DNA of 64,000 nt from Fictibacillus phosphorivorans (GCF_001629705.1 NZ_CP015378.1:1736001-1800000); one strand, 5' to 3'. Counted from the first letter of the stretch, positions 27,820 through 39,104 are shown. Made by a program: numbers and translations. Notes: a model not told the origin generated them from the letters alone.

Positions 27820-28860
27820 GTGCAAGGAAAAATGAAAGCAATAGTTAAGCATCATGCGGGTTATGGAGCTAGATTAGAAACAGTAGATATTCCTGAGATT
27901 AATGAGAGTGAAGTTTTAATCAAAGTTAAAGCGACTTCAATCTGTGGAACAGATGTCCATATTTACACATGGGATGAATGGTCACAGAGTCGTGTGAAAA
28001 CGCCATATGTATTTGGTCATGAGTTTTCAGGGGTTGTTGAAAAAGTTGGAAGCGCTGTTACAAATGTCTCTGTTGGGGATCATGTTTCAGCTGAAACACA
28101 TATAGTTTGTCATTCTTGTCCACAATGCCTAAAAGGACAGTTTCATATCTGTAAGAACACGAAGATCATCGGTGTTGATACTCAAGGGTGTTTTGCTGAA
28201 TATGTAGCTATGCCATCAGAGAACATTTGGAAAAATGATCCTAAGATGTCGTTTGAACACGGATCGATTCAAGAGCCGATGGGAAATGCAGTTCATACTG
28301 TGTTAGCTGGTGATGTTGCTGGTAAAACAGTAGCTGTCATCGGATGTGGTCCGATCGGTGTCATGGCGGTTAACGTTGCGAAAGCAGCAGGTGCAAGTCA
28401 GGTGATCGCTATCGATCTGAACGATTATCGTTTAGATCTTGCTAAAAAAGTGGGTGCTACAGAAGTGATCAACCCTAAATCCATTGATCCTGTTGAAAAA
28501 GTAATGGATTTAACGGATTGTAACGGTGTTGATGTTGTTTGTGAGATGAGCGGTCATCCAGTTGCGATCGATCAAGGGTTCAAGATGATCACGAACGGCG
28601 GTCGTGTCTCTATCCTAAGTCTTCCTGTTAAACCTGTTGAGATCGACCTAACGAACGATGTAGTATTTAAAGGAGTTACTGTTCAAGGAATTACGGGAAG
28701 AAAAATGTATGAAACGTGGCAACAAGTTTCAGGGCTTTTACAGTCAGGAAGCATGCATCCAGAAACAATCATTACTCATACACTTCCACTTGAAAAGTTT
28801 GAAGAAGGCTTTGATCTAATGATAAAAGGAAACTGTGGAAAAGTAGTTCTTATTCCTTAA
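27820..28860 (+). CDS. tdh: L-threonine 3-dehydrogenase
   Basis: Tdh oxidises threonine to 2-amino-3-oxobutyrate with NAD+. The 346-residue zinc-dependent medium-chain dehydrogenase has the catalytic Cys in SICGTDVHIYTWDEW, GHEFSG, four structural-zinc cysteines (CHSCPQCLKGQFHIC) and the Rossmann motif GCGPIGVMAV. GTG 27820, with GTGAGGGG upstream, gives the family start VQGKMKA. The enzyme works with Kbl, encoded 21 bp downstream. Confidence 0.95.
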   Translation: MQGKMKAIVKHHAGYGARLETVDIPEINESEVLIKVKATSICGTDVHIYTWDEWSQSRVKTPYVFGHEFSGVVEKVGSAVTNVSVGDHVSAETHIVCHSCPQCLKGQFHICKNTKIIGVDTQGCFAEYVAMPSENIWKNDPKMSFEHGSIQEPMGNAVHTVLAGDVAGKTVAVIGCGPIGVMAVNVAKAAGASQVIAIDLNDYRLDLAKKVGATEVINPKSIDPVEKVMDLTDCNGVDVVCEMSGHPVAIDQGFKMITNGGRVSILSLPVKPVEIDLTNDVVFKGVTVQGITGRKMYETWQQVSGLLQSGSMHPETIITHTLPLEKFEEGFDLMIKGNCGKVVLIP

Positions 28861-28881
28861 AATTGAAAGGGGCAAAACATC

Positions 28882-30060
28882 GTGATGAAAGGTTTTGAAT
28901 ACCTGCAAGAAGAATTGGACCAAATGAAAGAAGAAGGTACGTTTAGAAAGCTCGTACCGTTAGAATCAGAGCAAGGATCTAAAGTTGTCATCAATGGAAA
29001 AGAAGTGATCCAGCTCTCTTCGAACAACTACTTAGGACTTACGAGTCATCCGAAGATGAAGGAAGCAGCTCTAAAAGCTGTTGAAGAATTCGGAGTGGGT
29101 ACAGGTTCTGTGCGTACGATTGCCGGAACTCTATCCATGCATGAAGAATTTGAAAAAAAACTAGCTGAATTCAAGCACACAGAGGCGTGCCTTGTCTTCC
29201 AATCTGGTTTTTCAACGAACCAAGGTATCCTTTCTGCTATTCTTACAGATCAAGATGTTGTTATTTCGGATGAGTTAAACCATGCATCGATCATTGATGG
29301 TATTCGTTTAACGAAAGCGAAAAGAAGAATCTACAAACACGTTGATCTAGAAGATTTAGAAGCGGCGTTAAAAGAGACACAAGAATTTAGAAAAAGAATC
29401 GTCGTAACAGACGGTGTTTTCTCTATGGATGGAAACATTGCACCTCTTCCTGGAATCGTAGAACTCGCTGAGAAGTACGATGCCCTCGTAATGGTAGACG
29501 ACGCACATGCGAGTGGTGTATTAGGTACGAATGGACGCGGTACGATCGACCATTTTAACTTAAACGGCCGCGTTCATATTCAAGTAGGAACGTTAAGTAA
29601 AGCAATTGGTGTTCTTGGTGGTTACATTGCGAGTACGCAAACGTTAAGAGACTACCTGATCCATAAAGGTCGTCCGTTCTTGTTCAGCACATCGCATCCG
29701 CCTGCAGTTATCGCAGCGAGTTCAGCCGCGATCGACGTTTTAGAAGAAGAGCCAGAACACATGGAAAGACTTTGGGAGAACACCAATTTCTTTAAAGCCG
29801 GATTAAAAGAACTAGGGTTCAATACCGGAGTGAGTGAGACGCCTATTACACCAGTACTTGTAGGTGATGACGCGCTTGCACATAAACTATCTGATACGTT
29901 ATTAAAATACGGTGTATTCGCTCAAGGTATCGCATTCCCAACAGTAGCTAAAGGAAAAGCTCGCGTACGTACGATCGTGACGGCTCAGCATACGAAAGAG
30001 GAGCTTCAAGCTGCATTAGATGTATTTGAAAAAGCAGGAAAAGAATTAAATATTATTTAG
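28882..30060 (+). CDS. kbl: 2-amino-3-ketobutyrate CoA ligase (glycine C-acetyltransferase)
   Basis: Kbl cleaves the Tdh product with CoA to glycine and acetyl-CoA. The 392-residue PLP enzyme has [15 protein letters not shown], the [10 protein letters not shown] cofactor-ring region, VDDAHASGV and the Schiff-base Lys in [16 protein letters not shown] 28882 is 10 nt after AAAGGGG; ATG 28885 is the alternative start. With tdh it makes a complete threonine catabolic unit. Confidence 0.95.
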   Translation: MMKGFEYLQEELDQMKEEGTFRKLVPLESEQGSKVVINGKEVIQLSSNNYLGLTSHPKMKEAALKAVEEFGVGTGSVRTIAGTLSMHEEFEKKLAEFKHTEACLVFQSGFSTNQGILSAILTDQDVVISDELNHASIIDGIRLTKAKRRIYKHVDLEDLEAALKETQEFRKRIVVTDGVFSMDGNIAPLPGIVELAEKYDALVMVDDAHASGVLGTNGRGTIDHFNLNGRVHIQVGTLSKAIGVLGGYIASTQTLRDYLIHKGRPFLFSTSHPPAVIAASSAAIDVLEEEPEHMERLWENTNFFKAGLKELGFNTGVSETPITPVLVGDDALAHKLSDTLLKYGVFAQGIAFPTVAKGKARVRTIVTAQHTKEELQAALDVFEKAGKELNII

Positions 30061-30068
30061 ATACTTGT

Positions 30069-30118
30069 AAAGTTGACTTTAAAGGCGCATTAGTAAGCTT
30101 TTTAAGGTCAACTTTTTT
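30069..30118 (+). terminator. Terminator after tdh-kbl
   Basis: A 15-bp stem pairs AAAGTTGACTTTAAA with TTTAAGGTCAACTTT (one G.T), followed by T. Confidence 0.88.
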
Positions 30119-30185
30119 ATTGACCACATTATATAGGATTATTAATAAACCGTAATTATATTATGTAAACTAAAACGATTACAAG

Positions 30186-30214
30186 TTTAACTATAATCCA
30201 ATTTTTGATATAAT
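30186..30214 (+). promoter_or_regulatory. Possible promoter of miaB-ymcA
   Basis: TATAAT at 30209-30214 with TTTAAC 17 bp upstream, about 80 bp before miaB. The -35 is weak. Confidence 0.45.
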
Positions 30215-30290
30215 GTTACAGTTGGATGAAATACTAGATTAATTATGAACGGATTACCTAGCAGTAAAGGCAATAAGGAGTGAAGATGTC

Positions 30291-31811
30291 TTGGATACTA
30301 CGAAAGACAATCAAGAAGTAAAGACGAATAATAAAGAAAGAGACTACTCACAATACTTTCAATCTACGTATGCACCGCCTTCTTTAAAAGACGCAAAAAA
30401 GCGTGGTAAAGAACAAGTTCAAATATTAAAAGATTTTTCGATTCCGGAAAATCTAAAAAATATTGGAGTTGGCAAAAAGTTTTATATTCGTACGTACGGT
30501 TGTCAGATGAACGAGCATGATACAGAAGTTATGGCAGGAATTCTGAATGAAATGGGTTATGAAACCACATATTCTACAGAGGATGCCGACGTGATCCTGC
30601 TTAATACATGTGCCATTCGAGAAAATGCAGAGAACAAAGTGTTTGGTGAACTAGGACATTTGAAACATACGAAAGCGAACAACCCTAATCTTCTGCTAGG
30701 GGTCTGTGGATGCATGTCACAAGAAGAGTCTGTTGTTAACCGTATACTTTCCACATACCCTCAAGTTGACATGATCTTTGGAACTCATAACATACATCGT
30801 CTGCCTCAAATTATTGAGAATGCATTATTCTCAAAAGAAATGGTGGTCGAAGTTTGGTCTAAAGAAGGAGATATCGTCGAGAACCTTCCTAGAAAGCGTA
30901 AAGGGAACGTTAAAGGCTGGGTCAACATTATGTACGGCTGCGACAAATTCTGTACATATTGCATCGTTCCTTACACACGAGGAAAAGAACGAAGTCGTTA
31001 TCCGCAAGATATCATCGAAGAAGTAAGGCAGCTTGCAAGAGAAGGATATAAAGAAGTAACGCTCCTAGGTCAGAACGTGAATGCATACGGAAAAGATTTT
31101 GAAGATCTAGAGTATGGCCTAGGTGATCTAATGGATGAGATCCGTAAGATTGATATTCCTAGACTTCGTTTTACAACAAGTCACCCTCGCGATTTTGATG
31201 ACCGATTGATTGAAGTTCTCGCTAAAGGTGGAAACATCGTAGATCATGTGCACTTGCCTGTCCAACACGGAAACAGCGATGTGCTCAAATTAATGGCTCG
31301 TAAATATACACGTGAGCATTATTTAGAACTTGTAAACAAGATCAAAGCTGCAATGCCGAATGTAGCATTAACTACGGATATTATTGTTGGGTTTCCGAAT
31401 GAGACGGAAGAACAGTTCCAAGAGACGTTATCTCTTGTTAAAGAAGTGCAGTATGATGCTGCTTACACGTTTATCTATTCACCTCGTGAAGGCACTCCAG
31501 CTGCAAAGATGCAAGATAATGTTCCGATGGAAGTGAAACGAGAGCGTCTGCAGAGGCTAAACGCTATGCTGAATGATATTTCGTTAGAAAAGAACAAAGC
31601 ATATGTTGGTAAAGTTGTGGAAGTGCTAGTTGAGGGAGAAAGTAAAAAGAATCCTGATGTACTAACAGGTCACACGGGTTCCAACAAAGTGGTAAACTTT
31701 AAAGCTCCTAAGCACTTAATAGGAGAAATTGTCAAAGTTCAGATTACCGATGCGAAAACATGGAACCTTGGCGGCGAATGGGTAGAAGAAAAATCAGAGG
31801 TGGTAGGCTAA
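30291..31811 (+). CDS. miaB: tRNA-2-methylthio-N6-dimethylallyladenosine synthase
   Basis: MiaB adds the 2-methylthio group to i6A37 of tRNAs reading UNN codons, acting after MiaA. The 506-residue radical-SAM enzyme has the UPF0004 domain cysteines ([28 protein letters not shown]), the SAM cluster motif CDKFCTYC (about 217-224) and a C-terminal TRAM domain. TTG 30291 follows AAGGAG with 10-nt spacing. The stop codon overlaps the ymcA start (TAATG). The miaA gene is in the same window. Confidence 0.96.
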   Translation: MDTTKDNQEVKTNNKERDYSQYFQSTYAPPSLKDAKKRGKEQVQILKDFSIPENLKNIGVGKKFYIRTYGCQMNEHDTEVMAGILNEMGYETTYSTEDADVILLNTCAIRENAENKVFGELGHLKHTKANNPNLLLGVCGCMSQEESVVNRILSTYPQVDMIFGTHNIHRLPQIIENALFSKEMVVEVWSKEGDIVENLPRKRKGNVKGWVNIMYGCDKFCTYCIVPYTRGKERSRYPQDIIEEVRQLAREGYKEVTLLGQNVNAYGKDFEDLEYGLGDLMDEIRKIDIPRLRFTTSHPRDFDDRLIEVLAKGGNIVDHVHLPVQHGNSDVLKLMARKYTREHYLELVNKIKAAMPNVALTTDIIVGFPNETEEQFQETLSLVKEVQYDAAYTFIYSPREGTPAAKMQDNVPMEVKRERLQRLNAMLNDISLEKNKAYVGKVVEVLVEGESKKNPDVLTGHTGSNKVVNFKAPKHLIGEIVKVQITDAKTWNLGGEWVEEKSEVVG

Positions 31812-32245
31812 TGAGCACATATACAAAAGAAGAAATCTTGGGAAAAGCAAAAGAACTTGCAAAAATGATCGCAACAACTGATGAAGTTGATTTTTTTAAA
31901 AAAGCAGAAGCTCAGATCAATACGAATTCAAATGTAGCAAGATTGATGGGACAGATTAAGAATCTGCAAAAACAAGCTGTCAATCTTCAACATTATCAAA
32001 AGCATGAAGCATCAAGAGAAGTAGAAGAAAAGATCGATGCTCTGATGGCTGAGCTTGATAGTATTCCAGTTGTGCAAGAGTTCAAACAATCACAAAGCGA
32101 TGTGAATGATATCTTACAGATGGTTTCACATACGATCTCAAACAAAGTTACAGATGAGATCATTGAATCAACAGGGGGAGACCTTTTAAAAGGAACAACA
32201 GGTTCTCAAGAAGGATGTTCTCCAGGCGGCTGCGGCTGTCACTAA
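31811..32245 (+). CDS. ymcA: RicA (YmcA), Y-complex subunit
   Basis: RicA forms, with RicF (YlbF) and RicT (YaaT), the complex that directs RNase Y to particular mRNAs and promotes sporulation, biofilm and competence. The 144-residue mostly helical protein ends CSPGGCGCH; these Cys residues are the known Fe-S ligands of the family. ATG 31811 overlaps the miaB stop, with GAGGTGG at 31797-31803. An upstream in-frame start at 31760 would lie within miaB and is unlikely. Confidence 0.93.
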   Translation: MSTYTKEEILGKAKELAKMIATTDEVDFFKKAEAQINTNSNVARLMGQIKNLQKQAVNLQHYQKHEASREVEEKIDALMAELDSIPVVQEFKQSQSDVNDILQMVSHTISNKVTDEIIESTGGDLLKGTTGSQEGCSPGGCGCH

Positions 32246-32248
32246 TCA

Positions 32249-32284
32249 AAAAACACGATGTCTCTTGCAGGCATCGTGTTTTTT
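32249..32284 (+). terminator. Terminator after miaB-ymcA
   Basis: AAACACGATG/CATCGTGTTT hairpin with T-run. Confidence 0.9.
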
Positions 32285-32346
32285 AGTATGATTACCTCGT
32301 ATATCTGACGTTTCGCACATACCTATAGAGGTATTAAGTACTTTCA

Positions 32347-32451
32347 ATCCAGAAGTTTTGGTGTGGAATCCAAAAGTTTATACTGTTTATCCACGAGATT
32401 CATCTCTCAATCCAAAATTTTTCTCCTTTTATCCACGAGTCTACAAACCTC
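32347..32451. repeat. Array C: five diverged units with exact 21-bp period
   Basis: ATCC occurs at 32347, 32368, 32389, 32410 and 32431, precisely every 21 bp. Each is followed by a related core (ATCCAGAAGTTT, ATCCAAAAGTTT, ATCCACGAGATT, ATCCAAAATTTT, ATCCACGAGTCT) and a variable 9-bp half. A further ATCCAAAAGT is at 32500, out of phase. The array lies in the 464-bp gap between ymcA and cotE. The rest of that gap holds the terminator and the cotE upstream region. Confidence 0.8.
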
Positions 32452-32576
32452 GACATATTCCGCGACGTCCTATAGGCTAATATACCTCTTAAATCGTGTA
32501 TCCAAAAGTAAAGAACAACCACTAACCACTTCCAATAGTCTAATCACCTCAAAATAATTTCACGTACCGTTCACCA

Positions 32577-32585
32577 CATATAATA
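32577..32585 (+). promoter_or_regulatory. Possible sigma-K -10 element upstream of cotE
   Basis: CATATAATA fits the sigma-K -10 pattern CATAnnnTA, 124 bp before cotE. The matching -35 is not clear. B. subtilis cotE is known to use sigma-E and sigma-K promoters. Confidence 0.3.
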
Positions 32586-32709
32586 TTTTGAGAACATTGG
32601 ACAACAAACGCCCATATACTTAGACTAATTGTGTTTCGAATAAAGGAAGACACAATAGGCATCCGCCCAGCATATACTGTATGGAGATTGGTAGAGGAGG
32701 GATTCATGT

Positions 32710-33282
32710 ATGTCAAGACGCGTAGAACAAGAGCTGACTTACAGAGAAATCATCACAAAAGCGGTCTGTGGCAAAGGGAGAAAATTCTCTCAGGCAACGC
32801 ATACCATTGCACCGAGTCATCGTCCGAGCAGCATTTTAGGGTGCTGGATTATCAACCATGCATATAAACCAAAGCGGAATGGTGAAGCGGTTGACGTAGA
32901 AGGAAGCTATGATATCAACGTATGGTATTCATACAATGATAATACGCGAACAGAAGTCGTAACAGAGACCATTCATTTTGTAGACAAAGTGGATCTTAGT
33001 GTAAGAGATAAGAATGCGTTAGGCAATCAATATGAAGTTACGTGCCGGGCACTTCAAGAACCTAACACGTTAGAAGCGACGATCTCTCCGAACGGAAATA
33101 AGGTAATCGTTCAAGTAGAAAGAGAGTTTGTTTGTGAAATTATAGGGGAAACAAAAGTCTGTGTATATGTGAACCCGGATGGTTTTGATGATGTAGAGGC
33201 AAGAGATTGGGAATATGATGTGGAAGATGAGAATTTTGAAGACCTTGATCCGAACTTTTTAATAGGTGATTTGGAAGAATAA
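32710..33282 (+). CDS. cotE: Outer spore coat morphogenetic protein CotE
   Basis: CotE nucleates assembly of the outer coat around the forespore. The 190-residue product has the conserved [51 protein letters not shown] and [17 protein letters not shown] segments. It ends in the acidic tail typical of CotE ([19 protein letters not shown]). GAGGAGGG lies 8 nt before ATG 32710. It is flanked by terminators. Confidence 0.96.
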   Translation: MSRRVEQELTYREIITKAVCGKGRKFSQATHTIAPSHRPSSILGCWIINHAYKPKRNGEAVDVEGSYDINVWYSYNDNTRTEVVTETIHFVDKVDLSVRDKNALGNQYEVTCRALQEPNTLEATISPNGNKVIVQVEREFVCEIIGETKVCVYVNPDGFDDVEARDWEYDVEDENFEDLDPNFLIGDLEE

Positions 33283-33283
33283 T

Positions 33284-33311
33284 AAACGGGGAGAGAGCTT
33301 CCCGTTTTTTT
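33284..33311 (+). terminator. Terminator after cotE
   Basis: AAACGGG...CCCGTTT hairpin with inner AG/CT pairs and seven T. Confidence 0.85.
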
Positions 33312-33343
33312 CATGCAGAGAAAACGATAGTTGCAGTGAATTA

Positions 33344-33352
33344 TGTTATAAT
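33344..33352 (+). promoter_or_regulatory. Extended -10 promoter of mutSL operon
   Basis: TGTTATAAT is a perfect extended -10 element, 35 bp before the mutS start. No clear -35 is seen. Confidence 0.5.
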
Positions 33353-33386
33353 AGCGACATTGAAATGTTATGAAAAAGGTGAAATT

Positions 33387-35978
33387 ATGGCTCAATATAC
33401 TCCAATGATTCAACAATATTTATCAATCAAGGCAGCTCATCAGGATGCCTTTTTATTTTTCCGTCTAGGAGACTTTTATGAGATGTTCTTTGAAGATGCT
33501 GTTCGAGCTTCCCAAATCCTAGAGATCACATTAACAAGCAGAGATGGCGGCTCGCAAGACCGAATTCCGATGTGTGGGGTACCGTATCATTCATCAGCAG
33601 GTTATATCAAAACACTAGTAGAGAACGGACATAAAGTAGCAATCTGTGAACAAGTAGAAGATCCAAAACTATCTGTTGGGGTAGTGAAACGTGAAGTCAT
33701 CCAGATTATTACACCAGGAACGGTTATTGATGACCATCTTCTTCAAGATAGAGAGAATAACTTTTTAGCATCCATTGAAAAAGATAACGATACATATGGT
33801 TACGTTCTTTGTGATCTTTCAACAGGTGAGTTGAAGGGTTATACATATGACGGAAATCAGTTATCATTCATACAACTGCTTTTAAGTCACGGTGTTAAAG
33901 AGATCGTTGGAAATCAAGATTTGTATGATGCCTGGACGAACACTGTAACACAGACAGGACAAGCCTCAGTTTCTATACAGGAAGAAGATTCTGTAGACAG
34001 TCAGTTTGATCATCTTGTTCAGACGATCTCTGATCCTGTTTTGTTACGTGCTTCAGGACGTTTGTTCCACTATCTGACGCATACGCAAAAGCGATCTTTT
34101 CACCATATAAAAGCGGTGGAATTTCAGCAGAACGATAAAAGGATGAAGCTTGATGCGTTTTCAAAACGCAACTTAGAATTAACAGAATCCATCCGAGCAA
34201 AAGGGAAAAAAGGTTCATTATTATGGCTGTTAGATGCCACGATGACAGCGATGGGCGCTAGAAAACTCAAACAATGGGTGGAAGAGCCGTTGTTCGTGAA
34301 AGAAACGATCGAGAAGCGTCTTCAGCTCGTTGAAAACTTAATCGGAGAATTCTTTATTCGTGAAGAGATCAAAGAACAATTAAAGTCTGTATATGATATG
34401 GAACGGTTGATAGCAAAAATTTCTTATGGAAATGCTAGTCCGAGAGATCTTGTTCAATTAAAAAGATCTTTGTTCAGTGTTCCGGTACTTAAAGAAAAAA
34501 TCAAGGGTATCCAAGGGAAATATGCGCTTGAGCTTCATGCGAATATGAATGAACATAAAACACTCGCACACTATTTAGATTCTGCCATTCATGATGATGC
34601 ACCTATCCATATTAAAGAGGGCGGACTCATTAAAGCGGGTTACAATGAGCAACTTGATCAATATAAAGATGCGAGCAGCAATGGTAAAGCATGGATTGCT
34701 TCTCTTGAGCAACAAGAAAAAGCAGCTTCAGGTATTAAGTCTTTAAAAATAGGTTTTAATAAGATTTTTGGATACTACATTGAGGTTACAAAATCTAATC
34801 TTTCGCAAGTGCCAGATCGTTATGAAAGAAAACAGACGCTCGCAAATGCTGAGAGATATGTTACTCCAGAACTGAAAGAGAAAGAAAGAATCATCTTAGA
34901 AGCGGAAGAGAAGATCTCTGGATTAGAATATACGCTTTTCTTAGAAGTAAGAGAATATGTAAAGCAGTTTATCCCTGGACTGCAAGAACTTGCATCAGCT
35001 GTTTCTGAACTGGATGTTATGCAGTCTTTTGCAGCGATCAGTGAGCAGTATCGTTATGTAAGACCGACTGTCTCAGAGGAAGGTATCGTAAATATTGTGA
35101 ACGGGAGACATCCTGTTGTTGAGAAAGTAATGGATGCACAAGAATATGTACCGAACGATATTGTATTAAATAAAGAAAGAAACATGCTACTTATTACTGG
35201 ACCGAACATGGCTGGTAAGAGTACGTATATGCGCCAGTTAGCACTTACGGCTGTTATGATGCAGATCGGTTGTTTTGTTCCAGCAGAGAGTGCTGAACTT
35301 CCAATGTTTGATCAGATCTTCACTCGTATTGGAGCGGCTGATGATCTAGTGGGCGGACAGAGTACGTTCATGGTGGAGATGCTAGAGACGAACTTTGCCT
35401 TAACGAGTGCTACTGAAAATAGTTTGATTCTTCTAGATGAGATCGGCAGAGGAACTTCTACGTATGATGGTATGGCATTAGCGCAATCCATCATTGAATT
35501 TATTCATGAAGAAATAGCTGCCAAAACACTCTTCTCTACTCATTATCATGAACTTACCGTCTTAGAAGAGTCTCTTCACTCACTAAAGAATGTCTTTGTA
35601 AGTGCGGTTGAAGAGAATGGCAGTCTTGTATTCCTGCATAAAGTCATTGACGGACAAGCAGATAAAAGTTTTGGTATACAAGTGGCAGAACTTGCTGAAC
35701 TTCCAGAACCGGTGATCTCTAGAGCAAAAACGATCTTACAAACCTATGAAAACCAAGAAAAACGAGAAGCACTTCCTATTCAGGAAGTGTCGGCTACTAA
35801 GGAAGAGGATCTTCAAGAAAGTCAGCTAAGTCTTTTTGTTGAAAAAGAGGAGAAGGCGAATAGAAGAGACAATAAAGAGCAAGAGTTGATCAAAGAGTTA
35901 AAAAGCTTAAATGTTTTAGAGATGACGCCACTTGATGCGATGAACGCGCTCTATAAACTGCAAAAAAAAGTAAGATAA
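33387..35978 (+). CDS. mutS: DNA mismatch repair protein MutS
   Basis: MutS recognises mismatches and recruits MutL. The 863-residue protein has the N-terminal mismatch-binding domain with FFRLGDFYEMFFEDA (Phe-x-Glu wedge in GDFYEMF), the lever and clamp domains, and the ABC ATPase with Walker A GPNMAGKST (about 606-614), LLDEIGRGTSTYDG and the STHYHEL motif. ATG 33387 follows AAAGGTGA. It is the first gene of a mutS-mutL-miaA-hfq unit. Confidence 0.97.
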   Translation: MAQYTPMIQQYLSIKAAHQDAFLFFRLGDFYEMFFEDAVRASQILEITLTSRDGGSQDRIPMCGVPYHSSAGYIKTLVENGHKVAICEQVEDPKLSVGVVKREVIQIITPGTVIDDHLLQDRENNFLASIEKDNDTYGYVLCDLSTGELKGYTYDGNQLSFIQLLLSHGVKEIVGNQDLYDAWTNTVTQTGQASVSIQEEDSVDSQFDHLVQTISDPVLLRASGRLFHYLTHTQKRSFHHIKAVEFQQNDKRMKLDAFSKRNLELTESIRAKGKKGSLLWLLDATMTAMGARKLKQWVEEPLFVKETIEKRLQLVENLIGEFFIREEIKEQLKSVYDMERLIAKISYGNASPRDLVQLKRSLFSVPVLKEKIKGIQGKYALELHANMNEHKTLAHYLDSAIHDDAPIHIKEGGLIKAGYNEQLDQYKDASSNGKAWIASLEQQEKAASGIKSLKIGFNKIFGYYIEVTKSNLSQVPDRYERKQTLANAERYVTPELKEKERIILEAEEKISGLEYTLFLEVREYVKQFIPGLQELASAVSELDVMQSFAAISEQYRYVRPTVSEEGIVNIVNGRHPVVEKVMDAQEYVPNDIVLNKERNMLLITGPNMAGKSTYMRQLALTAVMMQIGCFVPAESAELPMFDQIFTRIGAADDLVGGQSTFMVEMLETNFALTSATENSLILLDEIGRGTSTYDGMALAQSIIEFIHEEIAAKTLFSTHYHELTVLEESLHSLKNVFVSAVEENGSLVFLHKVIDGQADKSFGIQVAELAELPEPVISRAKTILQTYENQEKREALPIQEVSATKEEDLQESQLSLFVEKEEKANRRDNKEQELIKELKSLNVLEMTPLDAMNALYKLQKKVR

Positions 35979-35992
35979 AGGAGGCGTGACGA

Positions 35993-37876
35993 ATGGGCAA
36001 AATTGTACAGCTAGATGAACATCTTTCCAATAAGATCGCTGCTGGTGAAGTTGTTGAACGCCCAGCCTCTGTTGTTAAAGAACTTGTTGAGAATTCGATC
36101 GATGCGAACGCGACGAGAATAGAGATCGAAGTTGAAGAAGGTGGGTTATCACTCATTCGTGTTCTCGATAACGGGGATGGAATCGAGCCGGAAGATTGCG
36201 TGCTCGCTTTTAACCGTCATGCGACGAGTAAGATTAAAAGTGAGCAAGATTTAATCCATATCCGTACCATGGGCTTTAGAGGAGAAGCATTACCGAGTAT
36301 CTCTTCTGTCTCTCAAGTAGAACTTAAATCATCAACAGGTAGGGGACCGGGTGCATATCTGTTTATTGAGAACGGTAAAATCGTAAAACAGCAACAGACA
36401 AATAGCAGAAAAGGGACGGATCTAACTGTTCGTAACTTGTTCTATAACACACCAGCTAGATTAAAGCATGTTAAGACCATCCAGACAGAATTAGGGACGA
36501 TCAGTGATCTAGTCAACAGACTTGCTCTTGCTAACCCAGAAGTTTCTTTTCGCTTAAAACATAACGGAAAAGAGCTTTTACACACTTCTGGTAACGGAAA
36601 TTTGCTGCAGATCATCGCTTCTGTTTATGGGATACAAACTGCCAAAAATATGATCCCAGTCTCTTTTTCTTCGTTAGATTATGAAGTAACGGGCTATATA
36701 GCAAAACCTGAAATAAACCGAGCGTCCCGTCAGTATATGTCGTTCTTTATGAACGCTAGATATATAAAGAACTATGCATTATCAAAAGCTGTACAGAATG
36801 CTTATCACACTTTCCTGCCGATCGGACGTTTTCCGATCGCAGTTCTATCCGTTAAGATGGACCCTACAATTATAGATGTGAACGTACATCCATCAAAACA
36901 TGAAGCAAGGTTGAGTAAAGAAGCCGAACTCGTACAGCTCGTTGAGAACGAGCTCAGAAAAGTGATCAGAAATCAGCAGTTGATCCCAGATGTTCAGTTT
37001 AAGAAAAAAGAACAAAGAGAGAACGATCGAGAAGAACAGCGTTCATTTACTTTTGATTACCAAAGAAACAAAGAAGACGTTCAAACGGATGTAACAGTAG
37101 ATATAGAGACAGAACAAAGAGAAAAACATTCTAGTATGATTTCTGATGATGCTGAACCTTCTTTTATAAGAGAGACTTCTCATGAAGTAGATGAGGTTAT
37201 AGAGGGTGTGGAGGATGTACTACCAAATTTTGAATGGAATGAAACACCAGTAACGAAAGAGGATGACCATCAACAGACGCATGCAACTGTTGATAAAATT
37301 CCGGTCATGTATCCGATCGGACAGATGCACGGAACATATATCATTGCTCAAAATGAGAACGGATTGTACCTCATCGATCAACACGCTGCACAAGAACGTA
37401 TTAAATATGAGTATTTCAGAAAAAAAGTGGGACAAGTGGATCGAGAAGTCCAACTGTTGGCCGTCCCATATACGTTTGAGTATACAGCGAGTGAATCTGC
37501 TTTTTTAGAGAGTCACTTAGAGACTCTCGGTGAAGTGGGTCTGTTTTTAGAAACGTTTGGACAGAATACGTTTATCGTAAGAGAGCATCCACAGTGGTTT
37601 CCGAAAGGATATGAAAGAGAAATCATGCTGGATATCATCCAGCAGGTACTCGATCATAGAAAGACCGATATTGAAAAATTAAGAGAAGATGCAGCGATCA
37701 TGATGTCGTGTAAAGGATCCATAAAAGCTAACCATCATTTAAGGAACGATGAGATCTTTGCGTTGTTAGAATCTTTAAGAACATCTGAAGATCCTTATAC
37801 GTGTCCACACGGCAGACCGATAACGATTCATCTATCAACATATGAACTTGAGAAGATGTTCAAAAGAGTGATGTAG
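35993..37876 (+). CDS. mutL: DNA mismatch repair endonuclease MutL
   Basis: MutL links MutS to strand removal. The 627-residue protein has a GHKL ATPase domain ([37 protein letters not shown]), a variable acidic linker (about 330-430) and a C-terminal nuclease domain with [12 protein letters not shown] (near residue 461) and CPHGRP. These motifs show it is the endonuclease-type MutL of bacteria lacking MutH. AAGGAGG precedes ATG 35993, 14 bp after mutS. Confidence 0.97.
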   Translation: MGKIVQLDEHLSNKIAAGEVVERPASVVKELVENSIDANATRIEIEVEEGGLSLIRVLDNGDGIEPEDCVLAFNRHATSKIKSEQDLIHIRTMGFRGEALPSISSVSQVELKSSTGRGPGAYLFIENGKIVKQQQTNSRKGTDLTVRNLFYNTPARLKHVKTIQTELGTISDLVNRLALANPEVSFRLKHNGKELLHTSGNGNLLQIIASVYGIQTAKNMIPVSFSSLDYEVTGYIAKPEINRASRQYMSFFMNARYIKNYALSKAVQNAYHTFLPIGRFPIAVLSVKMDPTIIDVNVHPSKHEARLSKEAELVQLVENELRKVIRNQQLIPDVQFKKKEQRENDREEQRSFTFDYQRNKEDVQTDVTVDIETEQREKHSSMISDDAEPSFIRETSHEVDEVIEGVEDVLPNFEWNETPVTKEDDHQQTHATVDKIPVMYPIGQMHGTYIIAQNENGLYLIDQHAAQERIKYEYFRKKVGQVDREVQLLAVPYTFEYTASESAFLESHLETLGEVGLFLETFGQNTFIVREHPQWFPKGYEREIMLDIIQQVLDHRKTDIEKLREDAAIMMSCKGSIKANHHLRNDEIFALLESLRTSEDPYTCPHGRPITIHLSTYELEKMFKRVM

Positions 37877-37885
37877 GAGTAAACC

Positions 37886-38836
37886 ATGAAGGAAAAATTA
37901 GTAGTGATCGTAGGCCCAACAGCTGTTGGAAAAACAAAAACCAGTATCGAACTGGCTAAAGCGCTCGATGGTGAGATCATAAGCGGCGATTCTATGCAGA
38001 TCTATAGAGGTCTTGACATCGGAACGGCAAAGATTACTGAGGAAGAAAAAGAAGGCATACCTCATTATTTGATCGATATTAAAGATCCAACAGAATCATT
38101 TTCAGTTGCTGAGTTTCAGAAGCTGGCGAGAGAACGAATAACAGAAATTAATCAAAAAGGTAAGGTTCCGATACTTGTAGGTGGAACAGGGTTATACGTT
38201 AGAGCAGTCACACATCACTATGAATTCTCTGAAGCAACCCGGAATAACCAGTTGAGAGACGAACTTCAACGTAAGTCAGAGGTTGACGGTTCAGAGGCAT
38301 TGCATGCAGAACTGTCCAAAGTCGATCCAGAGCGTGCAAAAGAGATTCATCCGAACAATGTACAGCGAGTGATAAGAGCGCTTGAAATCTATTACACGAC
38401 AGGGAATGCCCCCTCTACAGAACAAGGAAAGAATAGAAGTGATGAAGAATCACTCTATCAATTAGCTTTAGTTGGTTTGACGATGGATCGAGAGCGATTA
38501 TACAAGCGCATAAATGAAAGAGTAGACCAAATGGTTCAGCTTGGCGTACTAAACGAAGCAAGAATGCTTTTCGAACAAGACATAACGAACAGTCTGGCCG
38601 CTAAAGCGATAGGCTACAAAGAGTTTTTTCCCTATCTTTCAGGGGAAAGTACGTTAGAAGAAGCGATCACTTTGTTAAAAAGAAACTCTAGGCGATATGC
38701 AAAAAGACAATACACATGGTTTCAAAATCAGATGGATGTAGAATGGTTCAGCATGGACAAGGATCCCTTTCACAAAAAATTTCAAGAAATTCAGCACTTT
38801 GTTGAAGGGAAATTAGAAATTTCCGAGAATGTATAA
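37886..38836 (+). CDS. miaA: tRNA dimethylallyltransferase MiaA
   Basis: MiaA prenylates A37 of tRNAs reading UNN codons; MiaB then methylthiolates it. The 316-residue enzyme has the P-loop [11 protein letters not shown] at the N-terminus, [29 protein letters not shown] and the C-terminal [15 protein letters not shown]. It starts 9 bp after mutL. Confidence 0.97.
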   Translation: MKEKLVVIVGPTAVGKTKTSIELAKALDGEIISGDSMQIYRGLDIGTAKITEEEKEGIPHYLIDIKDPTESFSVAEFQKLARERITEINQKGKVPILVGGTGLYVRAVTHHYEFSEATRNNQLRDELQRKSEVDGSEALHAELSKVDPERAKEIHPNNVQRVIRALEIYYTTGNAPSTEQGKNRSDEESLYQLALVGLTMDRERLYKRINERVDQMVQLGVLNEARMLFEQDITNSLAAKAIGYKEFFPYLSGESTLEEAITLLKRNSRRYAKRQYTWFQNQMDVEWFSMDKDPFHKKFQEIQHFVEGKLEISENV

Positions 38837-38867
38837 GGGTAATGCCCAAAGAGGAGGATCTGTTCAC

Positions 38868-39104
38868 ATGAAGCAATCAATCAATTTACAGGATCATTAC
38901 TTAAACCAGTTACGTCGCGAAAACATTTATGTGACCGTATATTTGCTGAATGGTTTTCAGCTTAAAGGTTTAGTGAAGGGGTTTGACAACTTTACGGTTG
39001 TATTAGAGGCAGAAGGAAAACAGCACCTCATTTACAAGCATGCCATTTCAACGTTTACCCCACACCGAAATGTCGATTTGTCTTCTGCAAATACAAATGA
39101 ATAA
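38868..39104 (+). CDS. hfq: RNA chaperone Hfq
   Basis: Hfq is an Sm-like hexamer that binds small RNAs and mRNAs. The 78-residue protein has Sm1 ([21 protein letters not shown]) and the bacterial Sm2 signature YKHAIST, with only a short C-terminal tail as usual in bacilli. GAGGAGG is 10 nt before ATG 38868. It ends the mutS-mutL-miaA-hfq run. Confidence 0.96.
   Translation: MKQSINLQDHYLNQLRRENIYVTVYLLNGFQLKGLVKGFDNFTVVLEAEGKQHLIYKHAISTFTPHRNVDLSSANTNE

Noticed and set aside
32363..32557. 64-codon frame across array C
   Set aside because: Ser/Thr-rich product generated by the periodic repeat; no ribosome binding site.
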